Below are positions 18,089 to 25,734 of a stretch of DNA of 64,000 nucleotides, piece by piece (position 1 is the first letter of the stretch; each line of letters opens with the position of its first letter). Location: assembly GCA_002361355.1 (NCBI GenBank), contig DESQ01000044.1, forward strand, positions 1-64,000, written 5' to 3'. The position numbers and the translations under genes were made by a program. The DNA comes from Lachnospiraceae bacterium UBA3310 (GTDB lineage: Bacteria; Bacillota; Clostridia; Lachnospirales; Lachnospiraceae). The notes beneath the pieces are model-generated. The model did no database searches, had not been told where the DNA came from, and was given only the letters and a program-made list of their open reading frames with translations.

Positions 18089-19150
18089 TCAATTTGTTCT
18101 CATGCGGCTCCACAACTTGTTAAAAACTTCCACAACGTCCGGATCATAGTAAATACCGCTCCTTTCGTTGATCCGTTTCTGGCCTTCTTCGAGGGAAAGA
18201 GCCGTGCCGTTCCGCCCCGAAGCCGTCATCTCGTCAAAGTCGTTTGCAACGGCCGCAATCCTTGCCTCCAGAGGAATTTCCCTGCCCTGAACGGGCGGGT
18301 AACCGGAGCCATCCCAGTGTGCGTGATGGCACTGTGCAATGTGCCTTGTCATCTCCAACGCACCTCCACTCTCCTGCTCCACGCCAAATTCTTCTATCAC
18401 ACTGCCGCCTTCCTCGGCGCATTTCCGGATATATTCTGGATCATTCCTGTCGGAAACATCCTCCTCCGGCACAAGAAAGTTCCCAATATCATGAAGTCTC
18501 GCCGCAACGCCGATCGTCTCCACAAACTCATCCGTAATCTCATTCTCATAAGCCGGTGAAAACTGCAGTCCCTGCGCAAGCAGGTTACTGTTATATGCCA
18601 CATTGCTTCGGTGTGTGCTCCCGTCGGGATCCAGCTTCTTCACGATCCGCGAGAGGGCTTTCAGTACATTCATGTGCTCTCTCTCTATCTGGTTTTTCTG
18701 ATCCTCCACAAGCTTGTGCATCATGCGGTTGTAATCCGCCATCTCCTGCTGCAGCCGGTAACTGCCCAAGTGATTGTTCACCCGCATGAGAACTTCTACA
18801 TTGTCAAAGGGTTTCGGTATAAAATCCACCGCTCCCGCCGTGAAAGCCTCCTCCTTCTCCTTGCTGGTGTTAAGCACCGTAATAAAGATAAAAGGGATGT
18901 CTCTGGTAGCCTGATCGCTCTTTAACATTCTGCAAAATTCCAACCCGTCTATCTCTGGCATGGACAGATCCGAGAGAATAAGGTCAGGCCGCGTCTGCTT
19001 CATCAGTTCCAGCGCCTCCTGCACACTCAGCGCAGTCATTGCCTCATATCCCTCATGGGTGAGGATATTTTCAAGAATCGTCACATTCACACTGATATCA
19101 TCCACAATCAGAATGGTAGGCGCACTTTTTTTCCCGTTTCCTGTCTCCAT
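18089..19150 (-). CDS. Response regulator with degenerate HD-GYP domain
   Basis: About 353 residues from the ATG at 19150 behind AAGGAGGGAAGCG; a longer start would overlap the kinase gene. The receiver (residues 10-130) is intact: IVDDISVN, phospho-Asp in LILSDLSMPEIDG, Lys in FIPKPFDN. A coiled linker leads to an HD-GYP-like domain in which HDIGNF replaces the usual HDIGK and the following KxHt region reads KCAEEGG, so at least one conserved Lys and one metal-site His are absent, while CHHAHWDGSGYPP is kept. c-di-GMP hydrolysis is therefore doubtful; a binding or regulatory role is more likely. It follows the kinase gene by 13 bp. Confidence 0.85.
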   Translation of the reverse strand: METGNGKKSAPTILIVDDISVNVTILENILTHEGYEAMTALSVQEALELMKQTRPDLILSDLSMPEIDGLEFCRMLKSDQATRDIPFIFITVLNTSKEKEEAFTAGAVDFIPKPFDNVEVLMRVNNHLGSYRLQQEMADYNRMMHKLVEDQKNQIEREHMNVLKALSRIVKKLDPDGSTHRSNVAYNSNLLAQGLQFSPAYENEITDEFVETIGVAARLHDIGNFLVPEEDVSDRNDPEYIRKCAEEGGSVIEEFGVEQESGGALEMTRHIAQCHHAHWDGSGYPPVQGREIPLEARIAAVANDFDEMTASGRNGTALSLEEGQKRINERSGIYYDPDVVEVFNKLWSRMRTN

Positions 19151-19163
19151 CGCTTCCCTCCTT

Positions 19164-20615
19164 CTATTCTGACTTCCACAAATCTCCAACCCGCTCCGTG
19201 ATCGCGTCCTTCAATCTGCCGTACATATCCATACTCTTCTCGTAATTGGATTTTCTGATCGCCATCTCCATGCGCAGTTCCTGTCGTTTGAGATCTTCGT
19301 CCCCTGAAGACTCAATCAGCGCCTTTAAAGTGGAGGCAAGAAGCTCCGCCTTATCCCAGGCGCCCATCTCGATGGAGAGCACCAGCTTATCCATACGTTT
19401 CTTTAACTCTTCCCGGTTCTCCGCCTCGCCGAACTGCATGAGACGATCCACGCTCTGCCCCGCTTCTTCTTTCATATACTCAGACCAGTTCACATAGACC
19501 TGACTCTGCTTATCGTCGAGAACCTGCTCGCTCTTTAATTTTACGGAAAAGGAAAAGGCACTTCCCTTCCCCTTCTCACTCTGCACGTGAATATCGCCGT
19601 GCATCAACTCCACAAGCTGTTTCGTGATGGCAAGCCCAAGCCCGGTTCCGCCGAACCGCCTGGTGATCGAAGCATCCACCTGACTGAAACTCTGGAAAAG
19701 TCTGTCCTGCTCCTTCTGCGAGATGCCGATGCCGCTGTCCCTCACCATGAAAAACAGTTCCACCTCGTCATTCACTCTTCTGGTCATGCCAACCGTCACA
19801 TTGACATATCCCACCATAGTAAATTTGATCGCATTTGACAACAGATTATTTAACACCTGTGTCAGCCGCAGTTCATCGCCAATCAGCTTATGCGGGATCT
19901 TTTCGTCAATATCCACGCTCATGTGAAGTTCTTTTTTGTTGACTGCCGCGCTGTGCGTGGCAATCACCTTATCCATCATCTCCTGAAAATCAAAGGGTTT
20001 TTCATCTATCACAAATTTACCAGATTCCAGCTTCGCAAAATCCAGGATATCGTTGATAATCGTCAGCATATTATCACAGCAGTTTAAGACAATATCGAGC
20101 GTTTTTTTCTGGCCTGGATCCTCCGTCTCCTCCACAAGCTCCATCACATGCCCTTTGATTCCGTTTACCGGGGTGCGCAGTTCATGAGTTACGTTCGCCG
20201 TAAATTCATTTCTGGCACGGTTGTTCTCTTCCTCTTTTTCCTTCAACTCCCGGATTCTCATATTCATATTTTTCTGTGCGGACATATCCTCCGCCAGAAG
20301 CAGATAGGCATCCATCCCGTCTTCCGGGAAAATGCGGACATTGACGGAGAAACAGGAGTTGTTCCTCCGGTACATCGTCATTTCTTTGACGCCTTTCATG
20401 CTCTTCTTGACAAAAGTAATAAATCCATCCGGCGAATTGGGAAAGTCCTGCCTGAAAATCTGCGACATGCTGCACTTCATCAGTTTATCCCTGTCGTATT
20501 CCAATTTGGCGGCCGCTGTCTGATTGCCGTAAAGAATATTACCTTCCTCATTAAAAACAAGTACAAGTTCCATTGTCTCGTCCGCAATCCGGGAACCTAA
20601 CCATTCAAATTCCAT
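19164..20615 (-). CDS. PAS-domain histidine kinase with unusual C-terminal extension
   Basis: About 483 residues from the ATG at 20615, which follows ACGGAGGCTGGT; an upstream start would overlap the Hpt gene. No membrane segment is seen, so it is soluble. A PAS domain (about 15-125, VFNEEGNILYGNQTAAAKL) leads to HisKA with the phospho-His in NVTHELRTPVNGIKGH and an ATPase with LNNLLSNAIKF, DSGIGISQ and GGTGLGLAI. The last 130 residues form a charged, helical tail (WSEYMKEEAGQSVDRLMQFG) that is not a receiver. Lacking one, it probably relays through the Hpt protein 16 bp upstream or to one of the two response regulators. Confidence 0.88.
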   Translation of the reverse strand: MEFEWLGSRIADETMELVLVFNEEGNILYGNQTAAAKLEYDRDKLMKCSMSQIFRQDFPNSPDGFITFVKKSMKGVKEMTMYRRNNSCFSVNVRIFPEDGMDAYLLLAEDMSAQKNMNMRIRELKEKEEENNRARNEFTANVTHELRTPVNGIKGHVMELVEETEDPGQKKTLDIVLNCCDNMLTIINDILDFAKLESGKFVIDEKPFDFQEMMDKVIATHSAAVNKKELHMSVDIDEKIPHKLIGDELRLTQVLNNLLSNAIKFTMVGYVNVTVGMTRRVNDEVELFFMVRDSGIGISQKEQDRLFQSFSQVDASITRRFGGTGLGLAITKQLVELMHGDIHVQSEKGKGSAFSFSVKLKSEQVLDDKQSQVYVNWSEYMKEEAGQSVDRLMQFGEAENREELKKRMDKLVLSIEMGAWDKAELLASTLKALIESSGDEDLKRQELRMEMAIRKSNYEKSMDMYGRLKDAITERVGDLWKSE

Positions 20616-20631
20616 ACCAGCCTCCGTGATC

Positions 20632-21015
20632 CTATTGCGGGATATTCTCGTTGATAATCGCAATAAACTGCTCATACACAGTCTTTATTTTCTGCCACTC
20701 CTCATTTGCGCGTGCAGCGTCCACATCGGCATTCGCCTTGTTTCGAAGTTCCTCCACCAAAACAGAAACCGTCTCAAAAATCGGGGTAAGGCCAAGGTTT
20801 CCCACCACGCCTTTCAGCGCATGCGCACACTTATATGCCTCCTCGTAGTCTCCGGATTCTATGTTCGTACCCAGATTCGCATAGTTCGGATCATTGGGAA
20901 ATTTCCCCAAAAACTTTAAATAAATCGCATCGTTTCCCATAAACCGTTTCAGCGTAGCCTCCACGTCTGCGCCGCCTTCCTCCAACTGTCGTCTGAATTT
21001 TTCATCCATAGCCAT
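20632..21015 (-). CDS. Hpt-domain phosphotransfer protein
   Basis: A 127-residue free histidine phosphotransfer protein. The four-helix Hpt core holds the acceptor His in CAHALKGVVGNLGL near residue 65. The N terminus (KFRRQLEEGGADVEATLKRF) is typical of stand-alone Hpt proteins in Clostridia that sit beside PAS kinases. It can shuttle phosphate between a kinase and one or both HD-GYP response regulators encoded here. It starts 36 bp after a hairpin terminator and precedes the kinase gene by 16 bp. ATG follows AAAGGACGAAGTGCT. Confidence 0.88.
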   Translation of the reverse strand: MAMDEKFRRQLEEGGADVEATLKRFMGNDAIYLKFLGKFPNDPNYANLGTNIESGDYEEAYKCAHALKGVVGNLGLTPIFETVSVLVEELRNKANADVDAARANEEWQKIKTVYEQFIAIINENIPQ

Positions 21016-21051
21016 AGCACTTCGTCCTTTCTGTTTTCAATAAACCACGCG

Positions 21052-21088
21052 AAAAAGACTGCAAAACAGAAATCCTTGTTTTACAGTC
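21052..21088 (-). terminator. Hairpin terminator inside the chemosensory cluster
   Basis: A 12-bp stem (GACTGTAAAACA with TGTTTTGCAGTC, one G-T pair) and an 8-nt loop precede five T on the minus strand. It follows the first HD-GYP gene by 18 bp and precedes the Hpt gene. No clear promoter fits between it and the Hpt gene, so partial read-through would set a lower level for the downstream nine genes. Confidence 0.75.
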
Positions 21089-21106
21089 TTCGTCGTCTGA
21101 TCATTT

Positions 21107-22201
21107 TTACGTGAAATTAAACATATTGATCACTTCAACAAGATTGAAGAAATCCTCCTTAGCGAGCTTGAAGCATTCTATCACGTCATCCGAAAACTGT
21201 CCGCATTCCCCGTTCAGGATCATCGCATACGCCTCTGAATTGCTATATGCACTCTTGTAAACTCTCTCACTCACCAGCGCTTCGTACACATCGGCGATGG
21301 ATACGATCTGAGCGCTGATCGGTATCTGGTCTCCCGCCAGATGATCCGGATATCCGTTTCCATCCGTCCTCTCATGATGGTGGCGGCATATCTCATAACA
21401 ATACTGGTAAAAATCGTCCGTATAAGGAGACTTGAAGGACTCAAGAATCTCACAACCGATGGTCGTGTGTGTCTTCATAATTTCAAACTCATCCGGCGTC
21501 AGCTTTCCGGGCTTTAATAAAATGGAATCCGGTATGCCGATCTTTCCGATATCATGAAGTGCGGATGCCCTCGCAATCTGGTCAATCTTTACGGGTGTCA
21601 TGTCATACTTCGGGAAATACTTGGCAAGATACTTTAAAAGGATTCTGGTCAGGTACTTGATCCTCTTGACATGGTCTCCCGTCTCAATGCTGCGGAACTC
21701 CACCACAGAACCCAGCGCGTCGATCATAAACTCGTTGTTCTCGCGGATCGCTTTCTCCTGCTCGCGGATCGTCTCCTCGCGCTCCTTCAGGCGGATTTCC
21801 AGATTCTGTTTGTTCTGATAGAGCTCGATAATATTGCTTGCACGCCTCTTAATAATGTTGGAATCAAAAGGCTTGTGCATCACATCCGCAATGCCGTACT
21901 CGTAAGCCTTCTCCTCGCTCTCCTGGGGCGTCATACTGGTAATCAGGATAACCGGGATTTTATCTAAGAGTTCTTTCTCTTTCATGTAGTCGAGCACGCC
22001 AAAGCCATCCATGACCGGCATAATGACGTCGAGCAGTATCAACGCAATATTATCATTCTTCTCTATCACGTTAATCGCTTCCATCCCATTGGGCGCTTCC
22101 ACTACATCATAGTCAGAATCAAACATCAGGCTGAGTATTGTTCTGTTTACTTCCTCGTCGTCCACGATCAAAATCTGCTGTCTGGTCGCATTTTCGCTCA
22201 T
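21107..22201 (-). CDS. Response regulator with canonical HD-GYP c-di-GMP phosphodiesterase domain
   Basis: About 364 residues from the ATG at 22201; a GTG at 22228 would add nine residues but lies inside a hairpin loop and far from a ribosome binding site. The receiver (1-125) has ILIVDDEEVN, phospho-Asp in IALILLDVIMPVMDG and Lys in MHKPFDSN. A coiled-coil linker (residues 135-170) leads to HD-GYP with LHDIGKIGIPD, KTHTTIG, CRHHHERTDGNGYPD and IADVYEAL, all metal-site residues present. It should hydrolyse c-di-GMP when phosphorylated. It is the first gene of the cluster, driven by the consensus promoter at 22313-22341. Confidence 0.9.
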   Translation of the reverse strand: MSENATRQQILIVDDEEVNRTILSLMFDSDYDVVEAPNGMEAINVIEKNDNIALILLDVIMPVMDGFGVLDYMKEKELLDKIPVILITSMTPQESEEKAYEYGIADVMHKPFDSNIIKRRASNIIELYQNKQNLEIRLKEREETIREQEKAIRENNEFMIDALGSVVEFRSIETGDHVKRIKYLTRILLKYLAKYFPKYDMTPVKIDQIARASALHDIGKIGIPDSILLKPGKLTPDEFEIMKTHTTIGCEILESFKSPYTDDFYQYCYEICRHHHERTDGNGYPDHLAGDQIPISAQIVSIADVYEALVSERVYKSAYSNSEAYAMILNGECGQFSDDVIECFKLAKEDFFNLVEVINMFNFT

Positions 22202-22212
22202 ATTCTCCGATT

Positions 22213-22240
22213 GACCCACCTGCGTCACATCCGGTGGGTC
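22213..22240 (-). promoter_or_regulatory. Leader hairpin before the HD-GYP gene
   Basis: A perfect 8-bp stem GACCCACC/GGTGGGTC with a 12-nt loop lies directly before the translation start. The alternative GTG start sits in its loop. The strong GGAGGG sequence is upstream of the hairpin, so folding would place it nearer the ATG at 22201; that effect is inference. Confidence 0.5.
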
Positions 22241-22312
22241 TTTTCCCTCCTTTTTTCCTGTATTTTTCTAATAATTATGTAATCGGGCACACCACCCGAA
22301 TATATCTTCTAA

Positions 22313-22341
22313 ATTATACAATTACCACTGAAAATTGTCAA
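22313..22341 (-). promoter_or_regulatory. Consensus promoter of the chemosensory/HD-GYP cluster
   Basis: TTGACA (22336-22341) and TATAAT (22313-22318) on the minus strand, exactly 17 bp apart, match the sigma-A consensus at all positions. The -35 box overlaps the TGA stop codon of the truncated regulator gene just upstream. Confidence 0.93.
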
Positions 22342-22784
22342 CGGAAGTTTCCAGTCCCCATCTTTTTCCTACAAAGGCCGCCCCGTATCAGAACGCCCTT
22401 CTCCTCCTTCTCCTGCGCCACATACTGCGTACTTCTCCTGATGTTCGCTTTGATCCTGGCCAACATCTCCGTGACCGAAAACGGCTTCGTGATATAATCG
22501 TCAGCCCCCAGTCCCAGGCCAAGCGTCTTGTCCGAATCCGTGTCTTTCGCGGACATAATAATGACCGGTACGGTGCTTTTCTCCCGTATGGCTCTCATGA
22601 CCTCCATCCCGCTCTTCTTCGGAATCATAAGATCCAGCAGAACCAGACTGTATTCATCCCTGGTAAATTTCTCGCAGGCGCTCTCCCCGTCAAAGGCCGT
22701 CGTCACCTCAAAATTTTCCGTCGTCAGAAAAGTTTCTAACATACCGCTGATTTCCGGATCGTCCTCCACAAGTAAAATTCTCAA
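22338..22784 (-). CDS. Truncated OmpR-type response regulator (receiver only)
   Basis: A 148-residue protein with a complete OmpR/PhoB-type receiver: RILLVEDDPE, phospho-Asp in LVLLDLMIPKKSG, switch Ser in VIIMSAKDTDSD and Lys in DDYITKPFSVTEM. The linker continues as in full-length family members (LARIKANIRRS) and then stops after a divergent tail, GLCRKKMGTGNFR, so the winged-helix DNA-binding domain of about 95 residues is missing. No histidine kinase is adjacent. The TTG start follows AAGGAGGATATGACAG and lies 36 bp after the Fic gene. It is probably a gene remnant, though a free receiver could still titrate phosphate. Confidence 0.8.
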   Translation of the reverse strand: MRILLVEDDPEISGMLETFLTTENFEVTTAFDGESACEKFTRDEYSLVLLDLMIPKKSGMEVMRAIREKSTVPVIIMSAKDTDSDKTLGLGLGADDYITKPFSVTEMLARIKANIRRSTQYVAQEKEEKGVLIRGGLCRKKMGTGNFR

Positions 22785-22819
22785 CTGTCATATCCTCCTT
22801 GTCACACCTGCTAAATTTT

Positions 22820-23941
22820 TTAACGGAATCTGTATTTTCCTTTTCCAAATCCTCTCACAGGCTCTATCAGCTTCGCCTCTGTCAAAATTTTTAAAAACTC
22901 AGAAGTTCTTGTATGCTTTAATCCTGTCACCGCCTGCACATCGGCTCTGCCAAAAACAATATCCTTTCCAAATGCTTCATACATTTTCTGTACATGCGCG
23001 ATGGTTTTGACAGAAAAAGATAAAAGTACATTTTCATATTCTTTCAAAAAACCAATGTCCGCTTTTTTTGCCCCAATGTCCGCTTTTTTTGCCCCAATGT
23101 CCGCTTTTTGATCATTCGCAAACATCCCACTGATATGCATAGATCTATTATGCAGTTCATGCTGTTCATCAAGAAGCAGATTTTGCAAAAACAATTCCAA
23201 AAACTCAGTCGTTTCATGAACGCCGTTTTTCAGATCATTATAATTTGCACGAACCAGAGCATTTCTAAAATACCAGGCATTTTCAGCAAAAATATCATTC
23301 GTCGCTTCAAATCCCAACATTCGGAGATACTTAATAAAAAATACCGCCGTCGTTCTGGTATTTCCCTCGCCAAAAATATGAATTTGCCATAATCTTGATA
23401 CAAAAACAGCAAGATGATGAACCACTTCATCCATGGATAAGCCTTTATAGCTGTAGTTCTTTTCCTGCAAAAAATCGTACTCCAATGTCGCACGCAGTTC
23501 AGACGCGCTTCCATAAAGAACAGTTGCCCCATTAAGAACCCATTCTTTTTTTGTAAGATTGTAATCCCGAATCATACCGGCATGATGATAGACTCCCGTA
23601 AATAGCTTTTTATGAATGGATATATATTCATTGGGCGTAAAGCTGAACGCTTTTTCCGAGAGCAGTTTTGCAATACGAAGCGATACCTTGTCCGCCTCTT
23701 CCGTCCGGTCGTCCCCATCCTCGATTTTGGGATTTTCTTTATAATAGACATCCAAAAGTTTCTGGGCTTCCTCAAGCGTGATTCTGCCCTCAATATTTTG
23801 AATAGCCGTTTCCAGCAAATACTTTGACGGCTTCAAGCCATCAACAGCCTGCAAACCAATAGCAGTATTCCAGGCATATCCTTTATCCCGCATATTCGGC
23901 TCTGTCTGCTTGAGATATTCTTTAAAAGGGTCTTGATCCAT
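22820..23941 (-). CDS. Fic family protein (probable AMP-transferase)
   Basis: A 373-residue cytosolic protein. The Fic core spans about residues 95-240, with the active motif HIFGEGNTRT (HxFxxGNxR; the common Pro after His is Ile, and the last Gly is Thr). Such enzymes modify target hydroxyls, usually with AMP. A linker made of three 7-residue KADIGAK repeats at about 278-297 joins a C-terminal winged-helix-like domain (ADVQAVTGLKHTRTSEFLKI) common in Fic proteins that regulate their own gene. I see no clear S/TxxxE(G/N) inhibitory motif. Base composition is more AT-rich than the che genes. There is no separate antitoxin gene. Confidence 0.88.
   Translation of the reverse strand: MDQDPFKEYLKQTEPNMRDKGYAWNTAIGLQAVDGLKPSKYLLETAIQNIEGRITLEEAQKLLDVYYKENPKIEDGDDRTEEADKVSLRIAKLLSEKAFSFTPNEYISIHKKLFTGVYHHAGMIRDYNLTKKEWVLNGATVLYGSASELRATLEYDFLQEKNYSYKGLSMDEVVHHLAVFVSRLWQIHIFGEGNTRTTAVFFIKYLRMLGFEATNDIFAENAWYFRNALVRANYNDLKNGVHETTEFLELFLQNLLLDEQHELHNRSMHISGMFANDQKADIGAKKADIGAKKADIGFLKEYENVLLSFSVKTIAHVQKMYEAFGKDIVFGRADVQAVTGLKHTRTSEFLKILTEAKLIEPVRGFGKGKYRFR
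23052..23109 (-). repeat. 21-bp tandem repeat inside the Fic gene
   Basis: Two complete 21-bp units and one partial unit (about 2.8 copies) encode KADIGAK repeats in the linker. The complete units each carry a seven-base homopolymer. Units are 23052-23072, 23073-23093 and 23094 onwards. The in-frame length allows copy number to change without breaking the protein. Confidence 0.9.
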
Positions 23942-24062
23942 CGATGCACCTCCGCCACCCCGTTATGACTTTCATAAAAATATTATCTCATGTCCATGAA
24001 AATAGCAATCTGCAAAACTTTCTGTGACCTTTTTCTTTCTTTTTGCATCTAATTTGTGTAAA

Positions 24063-24080
24063 ATGAAACGGCCGTTTCAT
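24063..24080. promoter_or_regulatory. 18-bp perfect palindrome before the ECF sigma gene
   Basis: ATGAAACGGCCGTTTCAT is identical on both strands. It lies about 50 bp before the sigma factor start, next to a TAAAAT-like -10 (24057-24062), in the divergent region shared with the Fic gene. The position suits an operator for either direction. The binding protein is unknown. Confidence 0.6.
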
Positions 24081-24128
24081 GAAAGCGGGAAGGAATGCCC
24101 GTAATTCAATGATAAGGAACTTAGCACA

Positions 24129-24611
24129 ATGAACAAAAAACAGTTTACGACACAGGTACTTGAAGCGGAGAAAAGCCTGTATCATATCGCAAAGTCCATT
24201 TTAAGAAACGATGAGGATTGTGCCGATGCGATGCAGAACGCAGTCTTACATGCTTATGAGAAATTACATACTCTGCGAAGTGAGAAGTATTTTAAAACAT
24301 GGCTTACCAGAATACTGATCAATGAATGTAACCATATCATTCGTTCCGGAAAGGAATCGATTCCCTATGAAGATTACTTCGAAACGCGGGAACAGACACA
24401 GCCGGAAGACTATTCGGAAGTATTTGAAGCGGTCATGGAATTGGACAGCACCTACAGGATTCCTCTTGTGCTGTTCTATGTGGAGGGGTTTTCCATCAGG
24501 GAAATCTGCCAGATCTTAAATCTGTCACAGGGTACGGTAAAAACCAGACTATATCGAAGCAGAAAACTTTTGAAAGAAAAACTAGTGGGAGAATATGGAT
24601 ATGATGAATAA
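24129..24611 (+). CDS. RNA polymerase ECF sigma factor (sigma-70 family)
   Basis: A 160-residue ECF sigma factor. Region 2 is at residues 15-70 (NDEDCADAMQNAVLHAYEKL, FKTWLTRILINECNHIIRS) and region 4 at 100-155 (IREICQILNLSQGTVKTRLY). It belongs to the small ECF factors that in Clostridia pair with DUF4179 proteins, and indeed overlaps that gene by 17 bp, so the pair is translationally coupled. ATG follows AAGGAACTTAGCACA. An 18-bp palindrome lies upstream and the Fic gene is divergent. Confidence 0.9.
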   Translation: MNKKQFTTQVLEAEKSLYHIAKSILRNDEDCADAMQNAVLHAYEKLHTLRSEKYFKTWLTRILINECNHIIRSGKESIPYEDYFETREQTQPEDYSEVFEAVMELDSTYRIPLVLFYVEGFSIREICQILNLSQGTVKTRLYRSRKLLKEKLVGEYGYDE

Positions 24612-25626
24612 AAACTGGAACCGGGAATTTCCCGAGGTGCCGGAGCATGTGCACCAGACTGTATTGAGTACCCTTGCCGGACTGGATGAGGGAAAGGGCA
24701 AAAGGGTGAAACGGATGAAAAAAGGTAAAATGATCATTTTGATCGCGGCGGCAGTTGCCGTACTGGGAACCACTGTGAGTGCAGCGGAAATCTTTAAATG
24801 GAACAGACGGGCCACGGAAGTTTTTGTGGCGGACGAGGAACAGCAAAAGGAACTGGTAACGGAACAGATCGCACAGGACAGTTCTCAGACAGTAACGGAT
24901 GCCGGCCTCACCATACAGGCGGTTCAAACCATTCAGGACAACAACTGTTTTTATGCCCTGTTTGAGATCACGGCAAAGGACGAATCCATCCAGATTACCC
25001 AAGACCACAGCATGAGCTTCCTGTTTGATTTCCCGGATGGAGAAAGTCCCTTCGGCGCTCTTGGCTGGCACTTTGTAGATGAAGAATCTCAGGCCGTCTC
25101 CAACAGCAGATACTTTGAGATCATAGGAACGAAAACGAGACCTGAATCAAAAGATCTTCATATGAAAATACAGTTCACCTCCCTGAACGCGCCGGGCGCG
25201 AAGGCTATGGATGGAGAACCCATTTTGGAGGGAAACTGGGAATTTACGCTCGACCTGCACACAACAGAACCTGTCCGCTATGAGCTTAACAGAGAATACA
25301 AAATCGCCGGCTGTGACATAATGATCCGGACAGTCGAGCTCACCCCCATCAGCGCGAAACTTAGCTGTGATCTGGAAGATGCCAGACAACTGGAAAAGCT
25401 GGAGGGCGTGAATCTGGATCAGACAGACAGCCTCGCTTCCCTCTTCATCAACGGCATCAAATATCAGGACGGCACCATCATAGAAGAGGAAGGCTATCAG
25501 GAGCCTCTGATACGCTTCGAAAACGGCGTTTATGAGAAGACGGCAAGACTCACCACTGTGATCGACCCAGACAAAGTCAGCGCCCTTCTGGTGGGCGGGA
25601 GCATGGACGAGATCGCGCTCCCATAG
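24595..25626 (+). CDS. DUF4179-type membrane protein, putative anti-sigma factor
   Basis: A 343-residue single-pass protein. The cytoplasmic part is about 45 residues (FPEVPEHVHQTVLSTLAGLD), the membrane segment lies at about 46-63 (MIILIAAAVAVLGTTVSA), and the rest is an extracytoplasmic beta-rich domain with the DUF4179 pattern (VTDAGLTIQAVQTIQDNNCF). Overlap with the ECF gene and this topology suggest it holds the sigma factor at the membrane and releases it on an envelope signal. Its start overlaps the end of the sigma gene. The anti-sigma role is inferred from family context. Confidence 0.8.
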   Translation: MDMMNKNWNREFPEVPEHVHQTVLSTLAGLDEGKGKRVKRMKKGKMIILIAAAVAVLGTTVSAAEIFKWNRRATEVFVADEEQQKELVTEQIAQDSSQTVTDAGLTIQAVQTIQDNNCFYALFEITAKDESIQITQDHSMSFLFDFPDGESPFGALGWHFVDEESQAVSNSRYFEIIGTKTRPESKDLHMKIQFTSLNAPGAKAMDGEPILEGNWEFTLDLHTTEPVRYELNREYKIAGCDIMIRTVELTPISAKLSCDLEDARQLEKLEGVNLDQTDSLASLFINGIKYQDGTIIEEEGYQEPLIRFENGVYEKTARLTTVIDPDKVSALLVGGSMDEIALP

Positions 25627-25646
25627 AAGGAGAAAACGGAACAGAA

Positions 25647-25688
25647 AAAAACCGGATGAGCATCTGCTGTTCACCCGGTTTTATTTTT
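25647..25688. terminator. Terminator between convergent units
   Basis: A 10-bp stem (AACCGGATGA with TCACCCGGTT) is flanked by A-run and T-rich sequence on both sides. It can stop transcription from the DUF4179 gene and from the opposite strand. Confidence 0.8.
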
Positions 25689-25734
25689 GATATACCCGCC
25701 AAGCATAGTATAGACGCACTCCCTAACATCCAGT

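Noticed and set aside
20616..20675. Overlap of the histidine kinase gene with the Hpt gene
   Set aside because: It arises only from an upstream start; the ATG at 20615 with GGAGG removes the overlap.
23052..23109. Short CRISPR-like array
   Set aside because: The units are directly adjacent, in frame and within the Fic gene, with no spacers.
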